DNA from: Mycobacterium sp. 852002-51163_SCH5372311
GTDB lineage: Bacteria > Actinomycetota > Actinomycetes > Mycobacteriales > Mycobacteriaceae
Assembly: GCF_001667115.1 (NCBI RefSeq)
Contig: NZ_LZIJ01000031.1
Span: forward strand, 1 to 64,000
Length of the DNA stretch: 64,000 nucleotides
Reading direction: 5' to 3'
Within the stretch, counting starts at the first letter, position 1. Each line of letters starts with the position of its first letter. A model generated the notes under the pieces. It searched no databases. It was not told where the DNA came from and saw only the letters and a list, made by a program, of their open reading frames with translations. Shown here piece by piece: positions 1-13,416 of the stretch. The position numbers and the translations under genes were made by a program.

Positions 1-257
1 GTCCGCACCCGGTTGATGATCCGGTATTCAGTTGCGTGTGGAATGTACGCCGGTGCGTACATCCCACGGCCCAGCCGTCGTACCCGATGCCTGCCGATTT
101 CCCAACGCAACGCGTCTGACACCGCCTTCGAAGGCCTGCCGCGGACGCAAAAGCCGTACCGGTCAAGCGCATCGATTAGTTCGACGATGGTCGCAGGCCC
201 ATTCTGCGACAGATACATCGTCAGCACGTAGCGCAGCTCGATTCCTTGAAGTTGCAT
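1..257 (-). CDS. Partial small conserved protein, winged-helix-like, runs off the left edge
   Basis: An open frame starts at the ATG at 257 and stays open to base 1, giving 85 codons and no stop in the window. The N-terminus reads MQLQGIELRYVLTMYLSQ, then an alternation of short predicted helices, then a basic stretch (RWEIGRHRVRRLGRGMY) followed by aromatic residues. The pattern of a helical N-terminus and a basic wing-like segment suggests a small DNA-binding winged-helix protein; similar short proteins occur in mycobacteria, but I cannot name a characterised homologue. The start is supported by being the first ATG after a non-coding stretch. A pair of 16-bp direct repeats lies 55-90 bp upstream and could be its operator. 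Function unknown. Confidence 0.55.
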   Translation of the reverse strand, partial: MQLQGIELRYVLTMYLSQNGPATIVELIDALDRYGFCVRGRPSKAVSDALRWEIGRHRVRRLGRGMYAPAYIPHATEYRIINRVR

Positions 258-311
258 GCGCGAATCGTTGCACGCCGGTACGACATTGGCTGGCTGAGCG
301 TATGGCGTATC

Positions 312-347
312 GCGTTCAGTGTGAAACTATGGCGTCCAGTGTGAAAC
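312..347. promoter_or_regulatory. Two 16-bp direct repeats 20 bp apart (candidate operator)
   Basis: The sequence GCGTTCAGTGTGAAAC at 312-327 recurs as GCGTCCAGTGTGAAAC at 332-347, with one mismatch and a 20-bp period, close to two helical turns. It sits upstream of the minus-strand start at 257, in the 269-bp gap before ppx2. Same-face spacing suits cooperative binding of a dimeric regulator. No other copy was noticed in the window. Confidence 0.4.
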
Positions 348-526
348 CTGGGCGCTCATACGGCGAAAACCCCGCCCTCACGTCACACCGAAAGCCGTAG
401 ATTCACAACCGAATGCCGAAGACCGTCCGCCGTCAGCACCAACTGCGGACCACAGCGCAGTTGTCGCGCTGAGGTGGACAAACAGTTGTGTGCCCCTCTT
501 CCAGATACGCGTGTGACAGATGTGAC

Positions 527-1474
527 TCAGCCCGTAATCGAGAGCGCGATCCCGTCCAAAATGTCGTGTTCGCTCACCGTCAACTCGTCGATACCCGCCC
601 GCTCATGCAGCTCACGCGCCAGCTCCTGCACCACGATCGCTCCCCCGCCGATCACGTCAGCCCGGCCCTCGTGCATCGGCGGCAGCGCGGCCCGCCGAGA
701 CCGCGTCATGCCAATCAGCCCGTCGCAGACAGCCAGCAGATCACCCATGGCGACCCGCGAAAGGTGAATGGCCGCAGCATCATACACACTCATATTGTGG
801 GCCAGCGCCGACAATGTGGTCATCGTTCCGGCGAGCCCGACCCAGGTCCGGGCTCCTTCGACCGGCACCGCCCCCAGCGCGATTTCGAGCCGTTCCCGCA
901 CCATCCCGCGTGCCGCCTCGACTTCCTCCGGTGCCGGCGGGTCCGAGTGCAAACACCGCTCAGTAAGCCGCACACATCCGATGTCGGCCGAATAGCTTGC
1001 CACGACTTCGGATTCGCCGAGCACGATCTCGGTCGACCCCCCACCCAAGTCGACGACGACGAAAGGCGCACCGCCACTGTCCAATTCGTCGATCGCCCCG
1101 TGGAACGACAACGACGCTTCCTCATCGCCACTGATCACTTCGGCAACCGCGCCAGGGATCACCGCACCCAGCACGTCGGCGGTCATGGCGAAGAACTCGT
1201 CACGATTGCCCACGTCTCGCGCGGCCGACGTGGCGACCATCCGCACCTTTTCGACGCGGTGCGCCTTGAGCAGCGCCGCGTAGTCGGTCAGCGCCGCCCG
1301 GGTTCGGGCCAGCGCTTCCGGCGCAAACTGGCCCGTCGCGTCGACTCCCTGCCCTAGTCGCACGATTCGCGTCTCGCGATGCACGTCGCGCAAGCCTGCC
1401 AACCCGGCCTCCACATCGGCGATCAGCAAGCGAATTGAGTTGGTGCCGCAGTCAATTGCGGCAACCCGGCTCAC
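527..1474 (-). CDS. ppx2: Exopolyphosphatase / pppGpp phosphohydrolase, Ppx/GppA family
   Basis: This 315-residue protein belongs to the ASKHA-fold Ppx/GppA family, which hydrolyses polyphosphate or the 5' phosphate of pppGpp. Visible motifs are the N-terminal phosphate-1 loop AAIDCGTNSIRLL, the central DLGGGSTE phosphate-2 loop and a C-terminal glycine-rich VIGGGAIV segment. At about 315 residues it is the short, single-module type found in M. tuberculosis Rv1026. The GTG start at 1474 overlaps the stop of the DUF501 gene by four bases (GTGA), which argues for translational coupling; a TTG two codons upstream is the alternative. It is the last gene of the eno-ftsB-DUF501-ppx2 run. The short mycobacterial type may prefer one substrate, but the sequence cannot decide which. 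Confidence 0.9.
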   Translation of the reverse strand: MSRVAAIDCGTNSIRLLIADVEAGLAGLRDVHRETRIVRLGQGVDATGQFAPEALARTRAALTDYAALLKAHRVEKVRMVATSAARDVGNRDEFFAMTADVLGAVIPGAVAEVISGDEEASLSFHGAIDELDSGGAPFVVVDLGGGSTEIVLGESEVVASYSADIGCVRLTERCLHSDPPAPEEVEAARGMVRERLEIALGAVPVEGARTWVGLAGTMTTLSALAHNMSVYDAAAIHLSRVAMGDLLAVCDGLIGMTRSRRAALPPMHEGRADVIGGGAIVVQELARELHERAGIDELTVSEHDILDGIALSITG

Positions 1475-1953
1475 GGCCAACGCAGCACCTCCGCCGTCCC
1501 CGGCTCGCCGGACAATAGTGAGAGCGCCTCGTCACCGAGCGGATTCATCCCCGGTCCCTTGGCCAGCGAATGCGCGATCAGCACGTGCAGGCACTTGACG
1601 CGGTCGGGCATGCCACCGGCGGAGTAGGTGGTGCCCAACGACTCGATCGCGTCCCGCTCGGCCAGATACGACTCGTGTGCACGCCGATATGCGGCGGCCA
1701 GTTCGGGGTCCTGATGCAGGCGCTCGGTCATCTCACGCATCAGTCCGGTGGTCTCCAGCCGGCTCGCGGCCGCGGTGAGCACTGGATGCGTCAGGTAGTA
1801 CAACGTCGGAAATGGCGTGCCGTCAGGAAGTTTCGGAGCGGTCTTCACCACGCCGGGCTGACCGTCGGCGCAACGGTAGGAGATCTCGAGCACGCCGCGA
1901 GGCTCGCGACCGAGCTGACGCGCAACCGCCTCCAGGTCGGCGCGATCAACCAC
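1471..1953 (-). CDS. Conserved DUF501 protein
   Basis: A 160-residue cytoplasmic protein of the DUF501 family, widespread in actinobacteria and orthologous in position to Rv1025. The family signature is visible: the PTLYYLTHP segment, a helical middle, and a C-terminal motif with MPDRVKCLHVLIAHSLAKG. The conserved Cys, His and acidic residues suggest a small enzyme or metal site, but no activity is established. The GTG start at 1953 overlaps the end of the ftsB-like gene by eight bases, and its stop overlaps the ppx2 start by four, so three genes are coupled. Its constant place between a divisome protein and Ppx suggests a link with cell growth; that is inference. Confidence 0.85.
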   Translation of the reverse strand: MVDRADLEAVARQLGREPRGVLEISYRCADGQPGVVKTAPKLPDGTPFPTLYYLTHPVLTAAASRLETTGLMREMTERLHQDPELAAAYRRAHESYLAERDAIESLGTTYSAGGMPDRVKCLHVLIAHSLAKGPGMNPLGDEALSLLSGEPGTAEVLRWP

Positions 1954-2602
1954 CGGGCGACGTGGGCTTGGGCAGTCCCGGTGGCCCAGGCTCTGTGGAG
2001 GGGGCCGGCGGACCGACGGTGGGTGGCAAGTGTGGCGCGTCGGCGATGGTATGCCACAGCGAGGTGTACCAGGGGTTGTTGCTGGCCGGCTTCGGTGTGT
2101 CAGGGCCCGGCTGCGGGGACACCGTCGCCGTCGCGGGTAGTTGCACCTGGAACGGGATATCCCCGGGCTTCACGAAACCGAGACGCTCGCGGGCCTGCGC
2201 CGCGATGTAGGCCGGGTCGGCGAGCTTGTCCTTGCGCTGCTGGAGCTCCCCGATCTGCTGGCGCAGTGCAGCTTCGGTCGCGGCCAACTGATTCATCTCC
2301 GTTTGCTGCTGAAAGTACGTGCGTACCGGGCCGGCGATGGTCAGCGTCAGCACGCACACGACGATGGCCAGGATCGCGGCCCGCCGCGCGGTGAAACCCA
2401 GCCGCTGCTCGGACCGCTGTTCCACCGATTCGGTAATCGACTGCTTGATGGGTTCGATGACCTGCTCGCGCAGGCTTCGCGTCGCGCCGGCGTGCGGAGC
2501 CTGGGCGGCTTTGGCGGGCTTGGCAGAGCGACGGGCCCGAGCCGAGTCACCGGCTTTCCCCGGACGCGAGGCCGGAGAGCGACGTTTCCCGTTGGCTGCC
2601 AA
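1946..2602 (-). CDS. ftsB: FtsB/DivIC-family septum formation initiator
   Basis: A 218-residue type II membrane protein. It has a long basic, Ala/Lys-rich cytoplasmic N-terminus (about 1-72), one transmembrane helix at about 75-93, a coiled coil with Q/E/L heptads at about 95-130, the DivIC-type AQARERLGFVKPGD segment after it, and a proline-rich periplasmic tail from about 160. This order is that of actinobacterial FtsB-like proteins, which join FtsL and FtsQ in the divisome. It is longer than E. coli FtsB (about 100 residues) because of both terminal extensions, as is usual in mycobacteria. The start is TTG at 2602, 11 bp after the eno stop, so it is co-transcribed with eno. Confidence 0.85.
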   Translation of the reverse strand: MAANGKRRSPASRPGKAGDSARARRSAKPAKAAQAPHAGATRSLREQVIEPIKQSITESVEQRSEQRLGFTARRAAILAIVVCVLTLTIAGPVRTYFQQQTEMNQLAATEAALRQQIGELQQRKDKLADPAYIAAQARERLGFVKPGDIPFQVQLPATATVSPQPGPDTPKPASNNPWYTSLWHTIADAPHLPPTVGPPAPSTEPGPPGLPKPTSPGG

Positions 2603-2613
2603 GCTAATTCAAC

Positions 2614-3960
<1,347 letters not shown>

Positions 3961-3976
3961 TCAGCGCCCTATCCTT

Positions 3977-4723
3977 CTACAGCGGGTGACCCGCCGCGTA
4001 GGCGGTCGCCCAGTCCCGCACCGCCCGCGCGTAAACGCCCGAGTTGTTGTATGCCCGCAGCGCGGTTATCCATCCTCGCGGTGTCGCGAGATCCTTTCCG
4101 CGCCAACACAAATAACCTGCGGCCGAGAGCGCGGCATCGTCGATGTTGTCCGCGCTGACCGCGCCGTCGTTGTTGGCATCGACGCCGTACAACCGCCAGG
4201 TCTCCGGAATGAACTGCATCGGACCCATCGCCCGCACCACCCCGCTGCCGTCCGATGGACCACTGTCGTCGACGATGCGCAGCGTGCCGCCGGTTCCGTC
4301 GAGGTGAACACCCCGGATCGGCGGAGTCACATCCCCGTTGGGAGCCACCGTCGCACCCCGGTAGGTGCCATGATGACTCTCTACTTGCCCAATACCGGCC
4401 AGCGTGGTCCACGCGATATGGCACTTGGGATTCTCGACTTCGGCGACCCGGGCGGCGTAGGCGTAGGCCTCGAGCGCGATCACCGGTATTTCCAGTGCCG
4501 GAGCGCGCTTCTCCGCCCAATCACGCAACTGATCCGCGGGCCGGCCACGGGCATAGGTATCCACCGGCGGCACTGGGTCACCCGACGGCGGCGGCACCCC
4601 GTCGGGGATGAAAAGGCTGAGCTGCCAGGTACAACTTGACGCCAAAAGCATGGCGGTCGCACCGATAACGGCGACCGCCCGCAACCAACGTCTCGGCGAC
4701 ACAGTGCTTACTTTGGCTTCCAC
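3977..4723 (-). CDS. lpqU: Lipoprotein LpqU, lytic transglycosylase-like
   Basis: A 248-residue exported lipoprotein. The N-terminus has basic residues, a hydrophobic core and a lipobox-like LLASSC with the acylated Cys at about residue 31; alanine at -3 makes the box weakly non-canonical. The mature part is a soluble lytic transglycosylase-type domain: IGQVESHHGTYRGA carries the catalytic-type Glu, and RAMGPMQFIPETWRLYG and ALRAYNNS are the usual muraminidase-like motifs. It probably cleaves peptidoglycan at the outer face of the membrane. The GTG start at 4723 is used; a GTG at 4702 (VSPRRW) would also leave a complete signal peptide. It is separated by 73 bp from eno and by 242 bp from mazG, so it is probably transcribed alone. 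Confidence 0.9.
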   Translation of the reverse strand: MEAKVSTVSPRRWLRAVAVIGATAMLLASSCTWQLSLFIPDGVPPPSGDPVPPVDTYARGRPADQLRDWAEKRAPALEIPVIALEAYAYAARVAEVENPKCHIAWTTLAGIGQVESHHGTYRGATVAPNGDVTPPIRGVHLDGTGGTLRIVDDSGPSDGSGVVRAMGPMQFIPETWRLYGVDANNDGAVSADNIDDAALSAAGYLCWRGKDLATPRGWITALRAYNNSGVYARAVRDWATAYAAGHPL

Positions 4724-4965
4724 GACTCCGCGTGCATTTCCTCTTATTTCCGGCTAGCCCATCAACATCGTCCCATGGGATCGCCGGCAACCCCGTTTCC
4801 ACTGGCCGGGAAGGCCAACATTTCAGCGATTTTTCGATTAGCTGCAGATAATTCTGGCTAGCAAATCGGACCCGACGACTTCGACGCCCGGTAGTCATAG
4901 CAAACATTTAGCCGATCGCTGAAACGAAGTTGCGGGGAACCGGCCCGCCGCGACCATAAAACGTG

Positions 4966-6066
4966 CTACCGACGGCCTTTGCGCTTCTTCGAACCGCCGC
5001 TGGATGCCTTCGGCTTGTCGGCTTCGTCGCCTTCCTCGGCTTCGTCGGCTTCCTCGGTTTCGTCGGCTTCCTCGGTTTCGTCGGCTTCGTCGGCTTCGTC
5101 GGCTTCCGGCGCGACGACGGCCGGTGCAGCGGGCGGCCAGTAGGCGCGCCACTCGTCCTCGGTGACCGCGCCCAGCGGAGCCACATCGAACTCCTCGGCA
5201 ACGTCGTCGCCACGACGTGCGGCGGCGATTGACCTCTCGACGCGGCGAACCGTGTCGGCGAACTCCAAAACGGCTGTGCGCAGCGAGTTTTCCGCATCGA
5301 CATGGGTCGACAGCGAGATGGAGGTGATCTCGTCGGGGATCAGATCGGCAGGCAACCCGGCGTTGCCGACTCGCTCAATCACCTTTTGCGCCAACGCCAG
5401 CGCCGGCTGGCCGGTATGCACGTCGTCCATCACCGACTGCCGTGGCCTTTCGGCGGCCTTGCGCTCTTCCCACTGAGCCAACTGGGCTTCGAGCGAAATA
5501 GGTTTTCCGGCAAGCACTTCCGGCACCCGATTGCCGAGCTTCCGGATCAGGGCTGCGGCGACGTCGTCGATGGTGAAGGGCAGCTGCGGCGCATCCTCGG
5601 CGATACGCGCATGAAAGAGAACCTGCAGCAACACATCGCCCAGCTCCTCGCGCAGCTGATCCGCGTTGCCGCTGCGGACCGCGTCCAACAGCTCGTAGGT
5701 CTCTTCCAGCAGGTACCTGCGCAACGAGTCATGAGTCTGCTCACTTTCCCACGGCCCGGCGACGCGAAGCTTGTCCATCATCGCGACGGCGTCGACAAGC
5801 CGTTCGCCGCGCGGGGTCGCCGGCGCCGCAATCAGCCGGGCGCCGGCGGCCAGTCGCGCGGTGACGGCGGGGTGATTGGCATCGGACGACAACAACACCG
5901 GCGCTGGGGCTTCCGGATCTCCGGAGTGCACCGGGCGCGCGGCGGGCAGCGACCAGGGCACCGCGACGGGCATCTCCTCGGTGTACTGCACTTCGCCGCT
6001 GAGGAATTCGATGGCTTCGACGGGCACCAGCGACGGGCGGCGTGGGTCGCACAACACGACGATCAT
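4966..6066 (-). CDS. mazG: Nucleoside triphosphate pyrophosphohydrolase MazG
   Basis: A 366-residue all-alpha NTP pyrophosphohydrolase that hydrolyses aberrant (d)NTPs to monophosphate and pyrophosphate; mycobacterial MazG is known to act on oxidised dCTP. The catalytic EExxE...ExxD signature is visible in LLEETYELLDAV and REELGDVLLQVLFHARIAED. The start at 6066 (MIVVLCDPRR) matches the family N-terminus; an upstream in-frame start at 6147 would add 27 basic residues with no family support. The C-terminus carries a Glu/Ala/Asp repeat tract of about 35 residues before a basic GGSKKRKGRR tail; the M. tuberculosis protein, as remembered, is about 325 residues and lacks the tract. It lies just downstream of mfd on the same strand. 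Confidence 0.92.
   Translation of the reverse strand: MIVVLCDPRRPSLVPVEAIEFLSGEVQYTEEMPVAVPWSLPAARPVHSGDPEAPAPVLLSSDANHPAVTARLAAGARLIAAPATPRGERLVDAVAMMDKLRVAGPWESEQTHDSLRRYLLEETYELLDAVRSGNADQLREELGDVLLQVLFHARIAEDAPQLPFTIDDVAAALIRKLGNRVPEVLAGKPISLEAQLAQWEERKAAERPRQSVMDDVHTGQPALALAQKVIERVGNAGLPADLIPDEITSISLSTHVDAENSLRTAVLEFADTVRRVERSIAAARRGDDVAEEFDVAPLGAVTEDEWRAYWPPAAPAVVAPEADEADEADETEEADETEEADEAEEGDEADKPKASSGGSKKRKGRR
5010..5112 (-). repeat. In-frame acidic codon repeat in mazG
   Basis: Short tandem units built from the codons for Glu, Ala, Asp and Thr, seen on the plus strand as repeated tcggcttcgtcggcttcctcgg. They encode a tract of the form EADET-EEADET-EEADEAEEGDEAD. An imperfect 18-bp period (ETEEAD twice) is embedded in a 9-bp EAD period. 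Such tracts change length easily by slippage, so this should be a variable-number repeat among strains. Confidence 0.75.
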
Positions 6067-6127
6067 TTGCGCCGCTCCTCCCCGTCCTTTTCGTCGCTGC
6101 GCGCCATATCGTCGCCGGCGCGGATTA

Positions 6128-9793
<3,666 letters not shown>

Positions 9794-9901
9794 GATGCAT
9801 CCCATTCTAGGGGCGGCAAAAATCGTCAATATTGGGCCGGGCGGCGTCAAGGAAGCGTAAGGAAATCGGCTTGAAGGCTCGCTCGGGCGCACGTTGAATG
9901 C

Positions 9902-10847
9902 ATGACATTGCTGGACATGCTGCCTTCCATCGGCAAGGCCGCTCCGCGGCGGTTCGATCCGGCGATCTGGCCGACGACTACCTCTTCCGACGAAGACTTC
10001 CGGTATCGCGCGCGCCGCTATCGCAAAAGCCTGCGGGACGTAGAGGTGGTCTATGCCGGCAAGTCGCTGCTGACAACCGCGGTGGCGCGCTGGGCGCACG
10101 AGGAGGGGCTCGGTATCGATGTCTGCTCGCCTGGTGAACTGGCTGTCGCCCTGGCCGGCGGTGTGGATCCGGCCCGCATCATCATGCATGGCAACGCAAA
10201 GTCGCCCGAGGATTTGCCCGACGCGGTGGCCGTCGGGGTCGGGCGCATTGTCGTCGACTCGGACATCGAGATCGCCTACCTCGCCAGCCTGGCAAAGCGG
10301 CGCCAGCGGGTGCTCGTGCGGGTGACGCCCGATGTCGACATCCAAGGAAACCGCGCGGTCACCACCGGGATCAGCGCCCAGAAGTTCGGGTTCACGTTGG
10401 ACGGCGACCGGGCCGCCGAGGCGGTCGAACACGTACTTGCGCACCCCACCCTCGACTTGATCGGGCTGCATTGCCACATCGGCTCGCAGGTCACCGATCC
10501 GGCACTGTACGGCGAAACGATTCACCGGATGATCGCCGCGATGGCCGACATCCGCGCCAGGCACGGCGTCATCCTGACCGAACTGAACATCGGTCTCGGT
10601 GGCGATCGCGAGCGCGGCGACGCCGGGCGAAGCGGGTCGCCACCAATCGGTCTCGGTGGCGATCGCGAGCGCGGCGACGCCGGGCGAAGCGGGTCGCCAC
10701 CAATCGGTCTCGGTGGCGATTGCGAGCGCGGCGGAGCGGAGCTCAGCCTCGATCAGCTGGCCGCGGTAATCGAGGACGCCCTCGACGAGGGCTGCGCCGC
10801 CGAGCACTTCCCCCGTCCGGCCGTCGTGGTCGAACCCGGCCTATCAG
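9902..10847 (+). pseudogene. Decayed lysA-like (diaminopimelate decarboxylase) gene
   Basis: The frame from ATG 9902 encodes recognisable alanine-racemase-fold decarboxylase sequence: the PLP-lysine segment [34 protein letters not shown] and GLHCHIGSQ. Three lesions are visible. About 25-30 residues expected between the N-terminal FDPAIWP segment and [12 protein letters not shown] are missing. The glycine-rich phosphate-binding stretch after LNIG is replaced by two and a half copies of a 57-bp repeat. Similarity stops at VVVEPG, so the C-terminal barrel with the substrate-binding Cys/Asp is absent, and the frame runs into the 3' end of the TetR gene. M. tuberculosis, as remembered, has no gene here. 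The product, if made, cannot be a working decarboxylase. Confidence 0.85.
10589..10734. repeat. 57-bp tandem repeat, 2.5 copies
   Basis: Two complete 57-bp units (10589-10645 and 10646-10702) appear identical, followed by a third truncated unit to about 10734 with one substitution. The unit is 19 codons, so the lysA-like frame stays open ([19 protein letters not shown] repeated). Each unit has inverted ends, GGTGGCGA and TCGCCACC, so it can fold into a hairpin. It resembles a minisatellite of the MIRU/VNTR type in size and placement, though I cannot match it to a named element. Confidence 0.9.
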
Positions 10848-11516
10848 CTACTCGTCCTGCAGCTGCGGATCGGCTTCGAGGTGCGTCAGGCCGTTCCACA
10901 TCAGGTTGACCAGGTGCGCGGCGACAACTTCTTTTTTGGGCTCCCGTGTGTCGAGCCACCATTGCGCCGTCATAGACACCGAGCCGACTAGTGCCTGGGC
11001 ATACAGCGGGGCCAGGTCGGGGTCGAGCCCGCGGCGGGCGAAGTCGCCGGCCAGGATGGAGCTGACCTGGCTGACGGCATCGTTGAGCAGGCTGGAGTAG
11101 GTGCCCGAGCTGATCGAGGCCGGCGAGTCGCGGATCATGATGCGGAAGCCGTCGGTGCGCTCCTCGACATAGGTGAGCAGTGCCAGCGCGACCCGCTCGA
11201 CGCGAACCCGGGAGCGGTTGTTGGTCAGCGACGAAGTGATGCCGTCCAGCAGCGCCGACATCTCCCGGTCGACGACCACCGCATACAGGCCCTCTTTGCC
11301 GCCGAAGTGCTCGTAGACGACGGGTTTGGACACGTTGGCCCGCTGCGCGATCTCCTCGATCGAGGTCCCGTCATAGCCCCGTTCGGCGAACAAGGAGCGC
11401 GCGATGCCGATTAGCTGGAGGCGGCGTTCGTTGCCCGTCATCCGTGCGCGGGGGGCCCGCACTTCCTTGCCCGGTGCTGCCACGTCAACAAGGGTATCGG
11501 TTTGTGCGCTGCGCAT
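10848..11516 (-). CDS. TetR/AcrR-family transcriptional regulator
   Basis: A 222-residue TetR-fold repressor, orthologous in position and sequence to Rv1019. The N-terminal helix-turn-helix is clear (ARSLFAERGYDGTSIEEIAQRA, then SKPVVYEHFGGKEGLYAVV). The ligand-binding domain holds the family-conserved SGTYSSLLN and SMTAQWWLDTREPKKEVVAAHL segments. The start is uncertain: ATG 11516 is used, a GTG at 11576 would add 20 residues, and MTGNERR further in is also possible. Its 3' end touches the truncated lysA-like frame. The ligand and regulated genes are unknown; the upstream gap also holds the tRNA-Gln promoter. Confidence 0.85.
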   Translation of the reverse strand: MRSAQTDTLVDVAAPGKEVRAPRARMTGNERRLQLIGIARSLFAERGYDGTSIEEIAQRANVSKPVVYEHFGGKEGLYAVVVDREMSALLDGITSSLTNNRSRVRVERVALALLTYVEERTDGFRIMIRDSPASISSGTYSSLLNDAVSQVSSILAGDFARRGLDPDLAPLYAQALVGSVSMTAQWWLDTREPKKEVVAAHLVNLMWNGLTHLEADPQLQDE

Positions 11517-11657
11517 TCGCCCGTTCACTGACCGCGTTGAGTCTGCGCCTACGGCGAGCCCCACTCGACATTCCACGCCATAGCCGCAGGCTCAACGCCG
11601 ACATTTCACACTCGACTAAAGTCTTGGGGGCGCGGGCCGCCCGCCGTTGTTAAGCAA

Positions 11658-11729
11658 TCCGTCGTGGTGTAATCGGCAGCACCTCTGATTTTGGTTCAGA
11701 TAGTTCAGGTTCGAGTCCTGGCGACGGAG
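11658..11729 (+). tRNA. tRNA-Gln (anticodon TTG)
   Basis: The 7-bp acceptor stem TCCGTCG pairs with CGACGGA, followed by discriminator G and an encoded CCA at 11730-11732. The D-arm GGTGTAATCGGCAGCACC, an anticodon stem with the loop TTTTGGT giving anticodon TTG, and the T-arm CAGGTTCGAGTCCTG are all present. Length is 72 bases without CCA. It precedes glmU by about 100 bp, as glnU does in M. tuberculosis. A TAAAGT box about 40 bp upstream may be its -10 element. Confidence 0.95.
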
Positions 11730-11829
11730 CCACATATCGACCAGTTCTTTGCCGCGAGCGGGCATGGAATGCCACGCTTAACGGCGTGTCGGCGTACAAC
11801 CGCGCACGCTCGCGACCGAAGGAGACTTG

Positions 11830-13314
11830 ATGACCTTTCGTGGTGACACCGCGGTCGTCGTCCTGGCGGCCGGGCCCGGCACACGCATGCGATCGGACAC
11901 CCCGAAGGTGCTGCACACCCTGGGCGGACGCAGCATGCTGTCGCATTCGCTGCACACCATGACGAAGCTGGCACCCCAGCATCTGGTGGTGGTGCTCGGC
12001 CATGACCACCAACGGATTTCCCCTCTGGTCGCGGAGCTGGCCGATACCCTCGGACGCAGCATCGAGGTCGCGCTGCAGGATCAGCCGCTGGGCACCGGGC
12101 ATGCCGTCCTGTGCGGCCTGTCGGCGCTGCCCGCTGACTATGCCGGAATCGTCGTCGTCGTCGCGGGCGACACCCCGCTGCTGGACGCCGATACGCTGGC
12201 CGATCTGATCGCCACCCACGGTGCGACCCACCCCGAAGGCAAAGCTGCCGTCACGGTGCTGACCACGACGCTGGACGATCCACACGGCTACGGCCGCATC
12301 CTGCGCACTCAGGACGACGAGGTCATGGCGATCGTCGAGCAAACCGACGCCACGGCATCGCAACGCGGCATCCGCGAGGTGAACACCGGGGTCTACGCCT
12401 TCGACATCGGCGCGCTGCGCTCCGCGCTGAGCCGACTGAGCTCCGACAACGCCCAGCAGGAGCTTTATCTGACCGACGTCATCGCCATCCTGCGCCGCGA
12501 CGGGCAGACCGTCAGCGCCCGGCACATCGACGACAGCGCACTGGTAGCCGGCGTCAACAACCGGGTTCAGCTGGCCGAGCTGGGCGCCGAGCTCAATCGC
12601 CGGATCGTGGCCGCCCACCAACTGGCCGGGGTCACCGTCGTCGATCCCGCCACCACCTGGATCGACGTCGACGTGACGATCGGCCGCGACACGACCATCT
12701 ACCCCGGAACTCAGCTGCTCGGCCGCACCCGGATCGGTGGTGGCTGCGTCGTCGGGCCGGACACCACCCTGACCGACGTCAGCGTCGGTGACCGCGCAAC
12801 AGTCTGCCGGACCCACGGAAGCGAGTCGTCTATCGGCGACGGCGCGACCGTCGGGCCGTTCACCTACCTGCGGCCCGGGACCGTATTGGGGGCCGACGGG
12901 AAGCTCGGCGCGTTCGTCGAGACCAAGAACTCCACCATCGGCGCCGGCACCAAGGTGCCGCATTTGACCTATGTCGGGGACGCCGACATCGGCGAGCACA
13001 GCAATATCGGCGCGTCCAGCGTGTTCGTCAACTACGACGGCACCACCAAGCGGCGGACTACCATCGGCTCGCACGTGCGCACCGGCTCGGACACCATGTT
13101 CGTGGCGCCGGTGACCGTCGGCGACGGCGCCTACACCGGGGCCGGCACGGTGGTCCGCGAGGACGTCCCGCCGGGAGCGCTGGCGGTGTCGGCGGGCCCG
13201 CAACGCAACATCGAGAACTGGGTCCAGCGCAAGCGCCCGGGGACTGCGGCCGCAGAAGCGGCCGAGGCCGCTAGGCGCGCTGCTCAGGCGGCCGAATCCG
13301 AACAGAAACCGTGA
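11830..13314 (+). CDS. glmU: Bifunctional UDP-GlcNAc synthase GlmU
   Basis: A 494-residue two-domain enzyme. The N-terminal uridylyltransferase ([11 protein letters not shown] signature, [11 protein letters not shown] metal site, LGTGHAV) makes UDP-GlcNAc. The C-terminal left-handed beta-helix acetyltransferase (hexapeptide repeats such as [16 protein letters not shown] and [12 protein letters not shown]) acetylates glucosamine-1-phosphate first. Together they supply peptidoglycan, arabinogalactan linker and other GlcNAc-containing polymers. ATG 11830 is chosen because GGAG lies 5 bases upstream; a TTG one codon earlier is spurious. The Ala-rich C-terminal tail is typical for mycobacteria. 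It is followed by prsA after about 100 bp. Confidence 0.97.
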   Translation: MTFRGDTAVVVLAAGPGTRMRSDTPKVLHTLGGRSMLSHSLHTMTKLAPQHLVVVLGHDHQRISPLVAELADTLGRSIEVALQDQPLGTGHAVLCGLSALPADYAGIVVVVAGDTPLLDADTLADLIATHGATHPEGKAAVTVLTTTLDDPHGYGRILRTQDDEVMAIVEQTDATASQRGIREVNTGVYAFDIGALRSALSRLSSDNAQQELYLTDVIAILRRDGQTVSARHIDDSALVAGVNNRVQLAELGAELNRRIVAAHQLAGVTVVDPATTWIDVDVTIGRDTTIYPGTQLLGRTRIGGGCVVGPDTTLTDVSVGDRATVCRTHGSESSIGDGATVGPFTYLRPGTVLGADGKLGAFVETKNSTIGAGTKVPHLTYVGDADIGEHSNIGASSVFVNYDGTTKRRTTIGSHVRTGSDTMFVAPVTVGDGAYTGAGTVVREDVPPGALAVSAGPQRNIENWVQRKRPGTAAAEAAEAARRAAQAAESEQKP

Positions 13315-13416
13315 GTTCGTTTCCCGGCTACCCGCCAATTTGCCGGTACTCTTCGCTACGTACGATGAGTAGTCCGTTTTGATCTCGATCGATCCCGAAC
13401 GCGCGAGGGCAGCACG

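Noticed and set aside
10589..10734. CRISPR array
   Set aside because: The units are contiguous, coding, 57 bp long and without spacers; no cas genes are in the window.
9794..10807. Upstream extension of the mfd frame by 338 codons
   Set aside because: It runs antisense through the lysA-like gene and the 57-bp repeats, and homologous Mfd proteins begin at MTAPGPG.
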